DNA of 64,000 nt from NCBI GenBank assembly GCA_037389465.1, contig JAZARR010000146.1, positions 3,380,001 through 3,444,000 of the forward strand, given 5' to 3'. Below, in pieces: positions 1 through 11,300 of this stretch. Each line of letters opens with the position of its first letter. The stretch's first letter is position 1. The translations under genes were made by a program, and so were the position numbers. The DNA comes from Baylisascaris procyonis. Lineage: Eukaryota > Nematoda > Chromadorea > Rhabditida > Ascarididae. The notes under the pieces are model-generated. The model was given only the letters and a program-made list of their open reading frames with translations, was not told the DNA's origin and did not search any database.

Positions 1-86
1 CATTCTTATTGGGTGTATTATTTTCTTGATGCTTATTACATTTGGTGTTTGAAAAATGTGCGATGGAAGAGATTTTTTCATTTGAG

Positions 87-2567
87 GCGATGATATAGAA
101 GAAATGCATTTACGAATGCGGATATGGGCACCTATCTGTTCACTTGCTCTTCTTGGTATGGCGATGTGTCTATTTCTTATCAGGCAAATGAAACAAAGTT
201 GGAGATATGCGATCAACGGCAATTCTCCCATCGATAAACAGGTGTCTAGCAAGGCGAAAGTTTCTTTTTCGAATAAGCGTATGTGACTGGCGGCTGTTGG
301 AAACGCTCTTATCCGCTGTGAGGAAATAAGTGGGAAGAGCGATGACAACAAATTATATGTGTGTGAAAATGATAGCGTGAAAAGATTTTCTGATTTGTTG
401 CATATTATCAAGATGGGTGTTTTTTGGATGGTTTGAACGCAAAGATCATTAGAGCTTAAAATGACGATGTGTAGGAAATAAATGGATGGAGGTGAGAAAG
501 TCCCCTGGTACCAACTTGGGCCATGCTGGTTTTTTCACCTACTGAAGCACAAAGGACTTCAAAATGTGGGTCATTTTAGCTCAATTGATCGCTCATGAAA
601 ACTATAAAAGTTTGTGGAATTGAACAATAGAAATTATGAAGGGGAAACGAAGAAAATTTTATCATATGAAGATATAGCTAAAATTTCTACTGTAAGTGAA
701 AAAAATTTTCCAGATAATCCCCTAGGACTTGACAAATCCCCCTTTCTTCTATTCCTTCCCTTCCTCTTTTTCCCTTCTTTCTCCCTACTTCTCTGCCTTC
801 GCTAATCCTCTTCCCTCTCCATTTCTTAAAGCGATTATCCTCTTTCACGGATGCCAATATCTTCTGCGCTAAACAACTCACTTAGGAGAGCTCATATAGT
901 CGCACTTATTGCCGAAGGATTTCCACATCAATTAAATGTTTCAGTCATTTGCTATCAGCATATCAAATATCCTATAAAGCTGCAGTATCTCATTAATCGA
1001 TAGAAAGTGGATCACGAGGTGATCGATCAGTTTTCATGGCTACATGAAAAGCTTTCTTTGAAACGTTGAAAACATTGCAGCATTTCATCTGCGTTCTTAT
1101 TCGTGCTATCCTTTGCGTATTGAGTGTGAATTTACCATTTATGTTCATCGATGATAAATCGATCAATTCAACACTCTGTATGAATCGTGACTATATATCA
1201 CGTGTAATTTATGCAATCGCTATATGCGTTTCTCAACCATTCATTTATTTTGCTTTATTGGCCACATTTCGTGAAGATATTAATCTCGTATTTAAACGAT
1301 ATAGTCATAACACTAAACGACAATGGATCTCTGCTGGTGAGATTTTTAATCACTTCTGAGTACAGATATTTTGATTATTTTACCGTAAGACAACCGATTT
1401 CGTTGTTTTGAAATTTCGATCGCGGGTTTCGTCGTTCGTTAAGTGATTCCGTTGCATTTGAGATCAGTAAAGTTACGCCATTCATATTGCTTCTTCCTTC
1501 CCTTTCCTACCTCATTGTTGGTGGAATTTAAGTATCCCCTATTTCTAAGGTAACGATGTGGAAAACCACTAGCGGAAATGACTCAGTGCTATGAAACGAG
1601 AATGGTGACGAAGTTTTGGAGCTTAGAAAACTTATGAATAAGAAATCGATGTTGTGATGAAATGCTCATCCAATAAAAAAATGATTTTTTGCTCGTAGCT
1701 TATTACCAATCTCTTCCTGAATTCATCACAGATGGGATTTCGGTGGAATTCTTTTAGAAATATAAAAGCATAATTGATTCAGAAGTCGGTCGATGTAGCA
1801 GAAATTTTATTAGTCTATCACTTTATATGATTATCGATCTCTTTATCTTAATAAGAGACTGAATTTATGGCATTACAGGAATGAAATATAGCAAACGTGC
1901 AGTTTAACGCTTTTTGAGCAGTCATATTCACGTAGAAAGATAATACTCGTTAACTGATCGAAAATATTCGGTTGCAACTAAGATCCGGTTGAATTCGAGT
2001 ACGTTTCAAAAATACCAATCATTTACCGACCAAAGGCATTTGGTGAAAACCGAAGAAATCTAAACAAGTTAGGGCCGAATTTCGGTCAATTAAAATCGAA
2101 CGTATTTTCGGCTCCCTACCGATATACGGTCGATGGGTTGCCGTCACTATTTCAAAAGTACATTCTGGTAATCGTTATAGACTAGTGCTGAGGTAAGTAG
2201 TACCTTGTCTTCTTTGTTTGAGGATAGGATATTTGATTTGTGAGATTAGTAAACAGGTAATTGGGGCACTATGTTCATTTTCGAATTTGAATGTTTTGCA
2301 AATTTGTTTCAAATGTAAGTCGATGCTATTATAGATGACCCACCAGTCGAAATGGGGGATGGCATCGCTACAACTGTTACTCAATTCGGAAGTTGGTACT
2401 CATCGGCCGGCAACATAATCGGTGAAGCAGGTTTACCATTGCCCGATAATAGCAACAAAGAGCGCAGTATCTCATTCTACGACTCACCCGTTAACACCAA
2501 CAATCCGAGCATATCGAATGCCTATAGAATGTCTGCGATGAGGAATACTATGCGTGCCGAGAAATAA
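87..2567 (+). CDS. Seven-helix (class A-like) G-protein-coupled receptor, 3' part
   Basis: Partial gene, 5' end outside the window. Exon 87 or 99-278 encodes a helix (WAPICSLALLGMAMCLFLI) followed by a basic loop, read as TM5 and the start of intracellular loop 3. Exon 1081-1336 encodes TM6 (VLIRAILCVLSVNLPFMFI), a short loop with Asn and Cys, TM7, and QPFIYFALLATFRED, which matches the NPxxY-like end of TM7 and start of helix 8. Exon 2335-2567 gives a Ser/Asn-rich C-tail ending MRAEK. The 1336/2335 junction agrees in phase (G+AT = Asp). The 278/1081 junction does not (phase 1 to 0), so at least one small exon in loop 3 is missing. The protein should be in the plasma membrane; ligand and subfamily cannot be told. 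An alternative 3' end is listed separately. Confidence 0.72.
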
Positions 2568-2628
2568 CTTGAGATTGAAAATGGTTGCTATTTTAAACGC
2601 TATAATTATGTCATTTAGAGTTCTCCAG

Positions 2629-2998
2629 GATATCACTTCAGTGCATTCGACAAGTTAAAACAAAGAATGCCATTTGATGATGGAACAGAAAACTGTAAGG
2701 AATTAGTTTCAGTCATTTTTGCTGAGTTAGAAACTGGTTTCAGAAATCATTGCACCACAGCAACTACTCGAGCACAGGAACTCAAAATGAGCTGTTGGTT
2801 GCTGTCGAGGTTACACTGAGAAGTCGAATGCTTTCATTCTCTCGAACTTTGCATTGACCTCAAAATTTATGAGATAACAACTATTATGAGCTGGACCGGT
2901 GTGTTTCCTGTCTTTGATCCTAACAGTGGAACAGAATACGGAGGACCTCAAAAATATACCCGTGATCGTTATGATACCTGTGGTCCTTACGTGTAAAT
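2629..2998 (+). other. Alternative 3' exons of the receptor gene
   Basis: If the tail exon is cut at 2553 (C|gtgccg) it joins in phase to 2629 (after ttctccag), giving RYHFSAFDKLKQRMPFDDG and so on; a donor (gtaagg) at 2694 followed by the tttcag acceptor near 2751 would then create a TAA across the junction. Further on, an open frame ending in RYDTCGPYV and TAA (about 2887-2995) also looks protein-like but I could not join it in phase. These may be alternative C-tails or one long tail with a junction I have misplaced. Confidence 0.35.
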
Positions 2999-3290
2999 AA
3001 CTATTATCTGTTTTGGATTACTGCTGTCAAAAATATAGGTTTCAACGAAAACTTCACACCCATATATACGGTTTGATGATCGCTTGCGGATTTTTATAGT
3101 GCTTGAAGCGTTGAAACGAAATTCGTCGTTACTCGTTGTGCCTCAATTTCGATGGTGATTGGTGTAGTTTATCGATAAATATTCTCTACTCGTTTCGGTG
3201 TTTAGTATTAAAATATGATTTTATTGGTACAATATGATTTCAGCTGTGATTTTCTTTTGTATTTATTCATATTTGTTCAATTTCAGCATA

Positions 3291-3296
3291 ATAAAC
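3291..3296 (+). promoter_or_regulatory. Candidate poly(A) signal AATAAA for the receptor gene
   Basis: AATAAA lies about 720 bp after the tail stop at 2567 and about 295 bp after the alternative TAA near 2995. Further AATAAA copies occur at about 3480-3500. Confidence 0.3.
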
Positions 3297-4569
3297 TTAC
3301 TATTCTGTTATGCTTCGTTCTTGTCTCATAAACACTTCTCTATGGAATCTCATTTCTCATAAAGTGATCTTAAAACATTGTAAACGAATTCTTTATTCGT
3401 AACCATCACTTTTATATCGAAAAAAAAAAAAAAAAACAACTAAAAAGTGACAAACGTACTAGTGAAGCAATATCGTTGCAAATAAATATAATAAATATTT
3501 CATTGAGTATTTCAAATTTTCTGACGCAACTATTTTTCTATAAAATATAGATGGTTAAATAAATGATTTGCTAAGTAAACGCAGTATATTTCTTTTTTCG
3601 CTTTCTATATTCGCTTTTTCACTCTCGAGAAGATCGGCACCTATTGGGATGTTTTCAAAAAACTTCAGTAAATATCTTATAATCATTGAAAGCTTCTTAT
3701 GAAAGTCCTATCAAGTTCGATGGTATATCTCTAACAACATCAACACTTGTAAAGCGATAGATGTAGCATACAAGTAACAAATGCTATACCTCTAGTCGCT
3801 TTCTGTCGAGCAAGCAACCATCGTACGTGGATAATGCGTAATCGTCTCACCAGGATTTCGGTAAATGGCAAACAATTTTGAATGACCACATCTCGGAAAC
3901 GACGTGTCATAAGGAAAAAAAAGGCACGTTTCAGTGTTCAAGGGCAATCCATAACGGGCTGACTTATTCACTACCTCACCGGAATCTTCAATAAAATCAT
4001 CTAGCCATTTCTCGCAGGGTGAATGTGTTTGAAACCGAAAATTCAACGAACGTTTCGATGAAAAGGTTCGATGTCTTTCGGCCCGTTGTCCCGAAATGCT
4101 CAAACATATGTCTAATTTTTCGTTATCACATTTGTTTACCGAGATGTATTCGCTTCAAGACCATTTGCTATGTGCGAAAACTACTGCTCACCAAACTGAT
4201 CAGCTGCATATTGAATTTAACGCGCTATCGACGGATAATCGTGTCAGATAGCTGGCACAATATGCGTTTTTTTGTAGATGAAATGAATTTTAATTTATAA
4301 TCACTTTTTCTGTACTAGCGATGACCAGAAAGTTGCATTTTTTTTCTAATGCTTTATCCATTATTTCATTCAAGAGAACAAAACCCTCACCTTTTCAGGC
4401 GTATTTCCAAAAATAATCACTTTATCATTCGTAATTTGCGCAGCAATTGACACATCGCATTGAAGTTTACTAGTTCATCAGTGTTTTGTTGTATTCGTTT
4501 GTACATATGCATTGATGTCGGTGTAGTTTGATCTATATCCTCACTGCTATGAGCAATTTTCTTTATTCG

Positions 4570-4605
4570 TATGAATAAAGACGATTCAATTCAATTCAAT
4601 CCAAA
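4570..4605 (+). repeat. Possible 3' tail of a non-LTR retroelement
   Basis: TATGAATAAAGACG is followed by direct ATTCA repeats (about 4582-4600). An AATAAA box running straight into a short tandem repeat is how many nematode non-LTR elements end. No element body was recognised upstream, so it may be a severely truncated copy. Confidence 0.4.
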
Positions 4606-5438
4606 GCATTGCGGATAACGCTAACTTTTCTACATAAACGGATGCCAAAGAGTCTATTTTGGCAACGTTTCCTCTCATAGCATTAATAATCACATTATTC
4701 TAACCATACATATAATAAACTCCGATTGAACGAAAATCGTGGGTGGCAGAAATTTTTTGAGAAACTGAACGAAAACTTCCTCAAAGGTGAAAATTTTCTA
4801 TGTTCCCGCTGTTTAATGTATAAATTTTATAGTTTTCTTTCATCAGTTCTTCTCCATCTATCGAAAAATCACCTTCGCAATGCGCCATTTTCCACCTGTA
4901 CCATTTGTACGGTATGTATGCTGAGGACAAAAAGAAAGAAAGCCAAGTTTCCTGGTCGTTAATGTTTCTGAGTAGCCAGCACTTCGACTCGCTTGAGTCC
5001 CTTTAATGGAAACCTGTAGTTCCGTGTCTCTCCTTAAGCACCATAGAGCAATTCTTTGCGGAAGCTTTTTATATTCAAGTGGCTTTGCACCTTCAGCATT
5101 GATTGCTTATGGTGCATGGGTGCACTCACTTTTGTGGTCAACCTTATCTGCGTTGCGATTTGCCGTCCTTTTTTTCCATCTCGTCTCTTTGAAAGATGCT
5201 GAGTGGAAGAACACCGACGGCATTCGACAACGATAAGAGACATCTTTTGCACTCATAGCAACGTCGTCTTCTTCAAGTGCTCAGCAGATGCACGTAGTTT
5301 GTGCGCGTAAGCACTTATTTTATGCTTGTCGCTTGTGTGCGCGGCAACGTTTTGTTCAGCATTGCTAATGTACGAGAACGTCTTCCAGCATGCGTTAAGT
5401 GCTCCGAGCAGTCTTGTCTTCATCAGCGCGAGGATGAG

Positions 5439-5473
5439 GTAGTGGGGGGAGAGGGCGGGGGGGGGGGGGTAGG
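5439..5473 (+). repeat. G-rich run, possible G-quadruplex
   Basis: Several G-tracts of 3 to about 13 bases separated by one to three bases satisfy the simple G3+N1-7 pattern on the + strand. It lies in gene-poor DNA between the receptor and STAT genes. Confidence 0.5.
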
Positions 5474-7082
5474 GTAAAAGGGAACGAGTGGTAAAATGGA
5501 GAGAGAGTGCTTGTGCGGTAGCCGGTAGCGTCACTGCATGTCCGGCAGTGCGCCGCCACCTAGATCATTGTCTGTCGACGTATATCTATCTGTTCATCAT
5601 TGCGTCTATTCCGTTTCTCGTTGAAGAGTTGAAATTCACCACACCTTTTCACCGTCGACGCATCCATTCATATTCCATTCATCGCTTCTACAAATCTTCC
5701 CCGTTTGCATAAATTCTCTCCACTATAGCCAACCTGAAATAATGAAACATTTTTGCATTGTTGGTTAATATAAAACGATTGCATTAAAAAAAAACTCTAC
5801 ATTCATATTTGTTTAAGTTATATACTTTATACTAGATTCTTTATAACTTATGCTGTTATATAAATGTTCAATTTGCAAGTATTTTTCGATACGTACGCAA
5901 TGTGATAGCGCAAGCGTTCAGCTTTGACCCGTGTTGGCGATGCGGTACGAGCTGCGTAGCGTGTTTACAATGTGCATACGCTGTGCTATTCAATTTTTGT
6001 GAATGGCTATTGATTGCAGTCGTCAAAAGTGTTGCGTTGCTCCCTTCCATACGGCATGCTTCCAAAAAATTGTGCATCTCTTATCAGTGCTAACACATTT
6101 ATTAAGGTTATCATCCTATATATTTGTTCGATATCTGTGTGATAATTGCTTTCATTGGGGTTTTTTTAAAGTTAAGCACACCCTTTGTTTCGGGTACTAT
6201 TAGGGTACAGGTAGTATAAAAGTATCAGAATAAAGGTGAATATATTTTCGATGGAATTTTATTGTATCACTAGAATATTCCTCTCAAAATGTTTTTTGTT
6301 TGCTTGGAGCAGTTAGGCATAAATAGGGAAAGTACCACTTAGTGTAGACTTCGACGTGCAAAAGCGATTAACTCACCTGTCTACTGAATTTAATATAGTC
6401 TTCTCCCTCCTCTCCCCTCCCCACCCATCTCCCCCTTCTGCCTCCTCGCCTCGCCTTCCATGATTTGCATCATTCGCACTTCTTAAAATTTCAGAGTTTT
6501 GTAGAAGATTCGTCATTAATTTGTTTACTGACGAAAACACCGCATCACCCCCCCCCCCCCATCTGAGGCCTATTTTAAGGACATTTCATCCTTAAATAAA
6601 CTAGCTGCTTGTTTTATCGTGTATCATGTACCGTTAAGCAATATAAAATATCAATAATTGTGTTTGAAAGTGCGGCTTAGATAATTTAGTACGCCAGAGA
6701 TTGCGATTTCGAATGTAATATAGGTATATGAACAAAAAAAGAAAAAAAAATTGGTGAAGCATTTTCGTTTCGCATCACTAAATATATTATAGACGAGAAT
6801 CATTTTTTTTTTTTAGCGTTTTAGCTGATAGTCTTCTCATTTAATCACCCTTATTTACTAGACATAAACTTTGTTTCTTTCACTGATAGCGAGGGTAATG
6901 AACAATCGTTTATTGCCTTGTCATTTGCATTGTGTTGCATAGTGCCACAGTGATGCTTCAATTTTGTGAACACTAGTCTTAATATTTGAAGTGTTACGAT
7001 AGAAATCAATTTCACAGAAATAATAGTACCATTGCATACTTCAATGCTGAGGTTATTTAGGTTGCCGCAGTTATGCTTATGA

Positions 7083-7380
7083 ATGAATTCACTACAATGG
7101 AACTGTAGTTGTTTCGAAACGTTAACTCCTTACGATCCACTCTGTGCTGAGGTGAATTTATCCACAGGTATCTATGGGTGGGAATTTTTAGACACTATAT
7201 TTTCTCGATTCGTCAACAATAATTCCCCATTATCTTCAAAAAAATTACACGGAAGTAAGTTTTTAGATGTATTTTACTCTTTATTCTTCGCCCTTTTCAG
7301 TGAAGTTTCTGCCCGAAGGCTGTATGCTGCTTTCATTTTCCGCATTTTCTTCATGTGCCACATTAAGATTCCCTTTCTAG
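7083..7380 (+). CDS. Possible small two-exon gene, product not recognised
   Basis: ATG at 7083 opens a frame that meets a perfect donor (gtaagt) at 7255 and a strong acceptor (cccttttcag) ending at 7300, an intron of 46 bp. Splicing joins A+TG to make Met and gives about 83 residues ending in LRFPF before TAG at 7378-7380. The unspliced frame also stays open for 121 codons. A TGA lies directly before the ATG, and gttgccgcag just upstream could be a trans-splice acceptor. The product begins MNSLQWNCSCFETLTPYD and has a hydrophobic, Ser/Cys-rich end. No family is recognised. It could instead be a 5' exon pair of the STAT gene or a chance open frame; the splice sites are the best evidence. Confidence 0.33.
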
Positions 7381-8261
7381 TTAGTCGGAATGAACGAGAG
7401 GAAAGGTTGTTCACTTATGCATCAAATCTTTGCTATTACATGTTATGAGTATATATGGCTGGTGACTGTTCAAAGAGTTTTAAGTGAAAAAAAAAGTTTG
7501 TTTTATTTGGTTTATGAAATCATGGAGTGAAAATCAATCTTCTTCCCTGATAAGAATCCGTGGAATTTTACACGTTTTCTTTGCATAACGTTTTGGTATG
7601 ATTTTACCTGCCGGGTCGGCAATAGTTTTTATTGTTTTTAAACTCTTAAGAAATTCATTGATCAGTGGGTTTGCTTTCACCTATAACCTTTTCTATGCGT
7701 TTGTGGAAATTAGTCCATTGATGTTTGAAAATCACTGAAGCTAGCAGTTATGAAGTTTAATGCATATCATGTATACCATTAGAACGATTGCAAATTTTAT
7801 TTGATGTTCCTTTTGAATGATGTTTATTGGCTATGTGAATGGCTAGTTCATCATTGTGTCCTTTAAACGAGTGGTTGTCGTTGAGCGATCGATTAAGCAG
7901 TATCGTAGTTTCCAATGTAATGGATCCGCATCATACTACATACATTCTTCGTGCACTGAAGCGGTAACAGTGGTTGCCTAACAATTACCTCTGATTGAAT
8001 CTTTCAGAAAAGGACAAATCAAAGCAGGAAGGCGTCGAACGTGAGGCTCCCCGTCTAGCTCGGGGTAACCAGCTCCTTCAACGTATATATTCACACATTT
8101 TTATTATTACAATTTTAAGTGTTTTTCCCGTTCGTGGATCACATCGCTAGCGCACATCTTTGTGCGCTACATTATCTGAAGAGCGAACGACAGCGTCAAT
8201 CGAGTTGCACTCGAACGCTGTGAACACTTCGCTGAATGGCTAGTATCACTCTCAGGATGGT
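7381..8261. other. Region upstream of the STAT gene
   Basis: No supported gene. A frame after ctttcag at 8007 (KDKSKQEGVEREAPRLARG) could be a short upstream exon ending at the gtaacc near 8065, but I could not link it to the first STAT exon with certainty. The promoter should lie here; no specific element is recognised. Confidence 0.4.
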
Positions 8262-8266
8262 TTAGC
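8255..8266 (+). promoter_or_regulatory. Candidate acceptor before the STAT start
   Basis: ggatggtttag ends at 8265, about 96 bp before the ATG at 8362. The frame is open from here to that ATG, so this could be a spliced-leader acceptor giving a short 5' UTR, or an ordinary acceptor of an exon that adds about 32 residues. Confidence 0.35.
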
Positions 8267-8361
8267 CATATATACATATCTCGTTGCTTGCCTCTCATCT
8301 ATCAAACTCTGCCGTTGTGCGTCCTCAACCGGAACGAAGACATTCCTCAAACGTCATCGCG

Positions 8362-11300
8362 ATGATCACAAATGAAGCTTTCCAGAAACTTCTCTATGAT
8401 CTATTCTGTACATGGCATGGCGTTAGACGTCATTATGACCCACCAATCACTGATACGGATGAACAACGCCTTTCTAAGGTTATTTTTTCATTCCAATTCA
8501 TATCTTTAATTTGTAGTTCACCACAACGAAATGAAATAATTCTAATCGATAGCAACATACTCACTATTTTGCTTGAGGGATTGTTATTGTTTTCAACGTA
8601 GTTCATTGTATCTAAAAGTCTGCGGTGTATCTTGTCAAAGGATCCCAACGATTCTCCGTTATCATTTGCTATCGTACCATCGTGTAGAGCACACATACAA
8701 GAAATCTTATACAGCGTGAATCATTCGTTGTACATTTCGTTTCGAGCGAATAATCGCTAAAGTAATAACTCCTGTGTGAAAACTAACTAAGGTAAGGCAA
8801 ACTTTAAGTTGTTTTTTATTTACCAGAAAGGATCACTATTATATCTAAAAAAAAGACATGGTATAAGGGGCAAAGAACCAATCACATGTAAACTCAAAGC
8901 CCATCAGCTCCATTTATTTACGAGGAATCTGTTCGTGATGCAGTTTATTGCGCGTTTGCCGTCGTTGTGTAAACTCAAATGAAGTCCAGTGAGTTATATT
9001 TTAGGGACCTTAATCCTGGTTGGAAAAGTTCTTTGCTGATAGTGGGACGATATTCAGAAGGTTCTTTCGAGTACAGCGAAATAATCCCATCGTGGATGGT
9101 GGTTCCGTTCTGCTGCTACGAGTTGTCTTCTTCCTCTTCCTGTCCATACTTCCTTCCCTTTGCGTACTGTTTGGGATGACGGGAAATCCTTCCTTGCCTT
9201 CTCTCCAGCTACGCTTTTGGCGCATAAATATAAATTCCCTACGGTTTTACAATTCTTTCCGCAGCAAATAGTATGCAAACGGTACTCAACGGCAAAAATA
9301 TCGCATGAAGGTCTGTACAACTCTCGAACTTAAAAGAAGCAACTCTGCTTCCCGTAGGGGGTACAAAATACTGCACCTATATTACCTGTGTTTTTTATCT
9401 ACGACAACCTAGATTTACTCAAGCTCTTACTTATATGCTTTCCAACCCAAAAGACAAACTGATATCGAAATATGCTAATAGTTTATTCATCGCAAGTCGA
9501 ACCTTATCACCTGGTGATTTCCCGTGTTTGCCTGGTAATAGTGGTCTGGTAGAAATGATTTTTAATGGCAGCCATTAGCACCTGCTGCAGACGAACCGCA
9601 TGTGAACGGTTTATCCATTCAAATGAAGCACTGTTATCGTACAAATGATGTCATAGAAATGCCAAAGAACATTTGCAAATAGTACATTAGATGAAAGTAA
9701 TATCGATTGTTGAGGCATTTACAACCGCATAAGACCTTTATCGATATCAAAGTGGTCTCTTTTTTTTCTTCCACAATCTTCATATTTGTCACATTTTATC
9801 TTATGTCAGTGAAAAAGAATGGCATTTTATTTGGGTGATGGGAATTTGAAATTAAAAGCAACAAAAATTAGAAACATTAAAACGTGTAAATGAAAAAACG
9901 AACATCTCGACTATATTTGTTTGCAAACGACGCCATAGCAGTTCTGTTCAAAATGTTTTGCTAATAAGAACGATACTTTCGAAGGGGAACATTAGCAATC
10001 AATAGATACGTCAAAATATTCTAGATGAAGAATGGATGCAAAAAGGTATTGAAAGGAGGAGAGGATATTGCTTTTTAGAGGTCACAGTAATGGACCTCAG
10101 GTTATCACTAAATATTGACTGCACCAAAAAAAGGTCATCAGCCTTGAAACTCAAAGAAATTTTTCATTATTTGCACTGAAGATTCTGAAAATTAAAGTGA
10201 CCAATTTGCAAAATTATGAGGAAGTTCACTTCCCTCACTTTTTTATTATTCTGAGGTTATCGACGATAATGCGTTACATGTTCTCACCTCCTATCGTCAA
10301 CTTTACCGTACTTACTGATAATACCGCTAGTGGACATTAGGAGTACTCGTCATCTCTGACCTTCAATATGTTGTGGGAGAATTCCTCATCACATACGTCG
10401 CATTATTAGTGTATAGCTTTTTCTATCTAAAAATACTTAGTGCCACTAGGAAGTAATGGAACCTTAAGAATATCCCATAGAATGGAAACCTGAATTAGGT
10501 TTTAGTTGAATGCCGAAATTTTAGGTTAGGAGGGAGCTGAAAATTGAAGGAGGCAGTGATTTTAGGACATTCATGATAAGAGCAATTGCAATAGTTTTTA
10601 GCGGTAGTTTTATAAAATTATCGATGATAGAACTTTATAGTGGATGTGAATTTCTTTCATATATTACCATATATCTGCATTAATTATCGTTAGCTTAATT
10701 TATACCTTCTATTAGCAGTAATTGTTTACTTTCAGGTGAAGAATATGATTTGCAAGTTACTATCGGAAGTTGACGCTAGAGTAACTCGCGTTAAAACGGA
10801 ATTCACCGCCGAAAAGCAGGTTGCTAAATACATACATTAATGCATACCAATGTAATGTGCCTGTAGAAAGTACACAGGATTGCATCCTGGGGCATTGATA
10901 CAGTTAGTTTGAGACACGAAATGCTTTAGTTTATAGTTTCACAACTGATGTAGAAGAAAACTAGGGAAGAAAAACTTGGATTTTAATTAATTTGTATTCG
11001 ATAAGGTCCCCTTTAATCCTTCCTATCGTATACCTGATCTTGCCCATTGTCCTACAGTTTGCTGTGGATGTACAAGCCACAGTTGACTTCACAGTTAAAA
11101 GTTTATTCTCCCTTAGTAATCAGAAAAACCAAGCTACACCAAAGAAGGTTAGGTGGTGGGGGGGGAGAGGAGGGGAGGGATGTGGTGGGGCGGGGGGGGG
11201 GGGAGAGAATTGGAAGAATTTTCATGAAGTGGCCTATCACAGCTGATGGCTGCGACTGCAACTGATCTTTTTCTGCTGACCCTTTTATAGGCCTCAGCGC

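Larger units (their letters stand above)
3300..7082. other. Gene-poor stretch downstream of the receptor
   Basis: No exon chain with agreeing phases was found. It contains an A-tract at about 3421-3436, an ATTCA-type 3' repeat tail near 4570, G-runs at 5439-5473, a C-run at about 6547-6560, and a comparatively CpG-rich patch at about 5000-6100 with overlapping frames of 60-90 codons on both strands, none resembling a known protein. Confidence 0.5.

Noticed and set aside
3792..4300. Overlapping frames of 103 (minus) and 93 (plus) codons
   Set aside because: No splice partners, no family resemblance, and each is the shadow of the other.
5006..6203. Cluster of 60-90 codon frames in a CpG-richer patch
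   Set aside because: Cys/His/Leu-rich on both strands with no motif; no phase-consistent exon chain.
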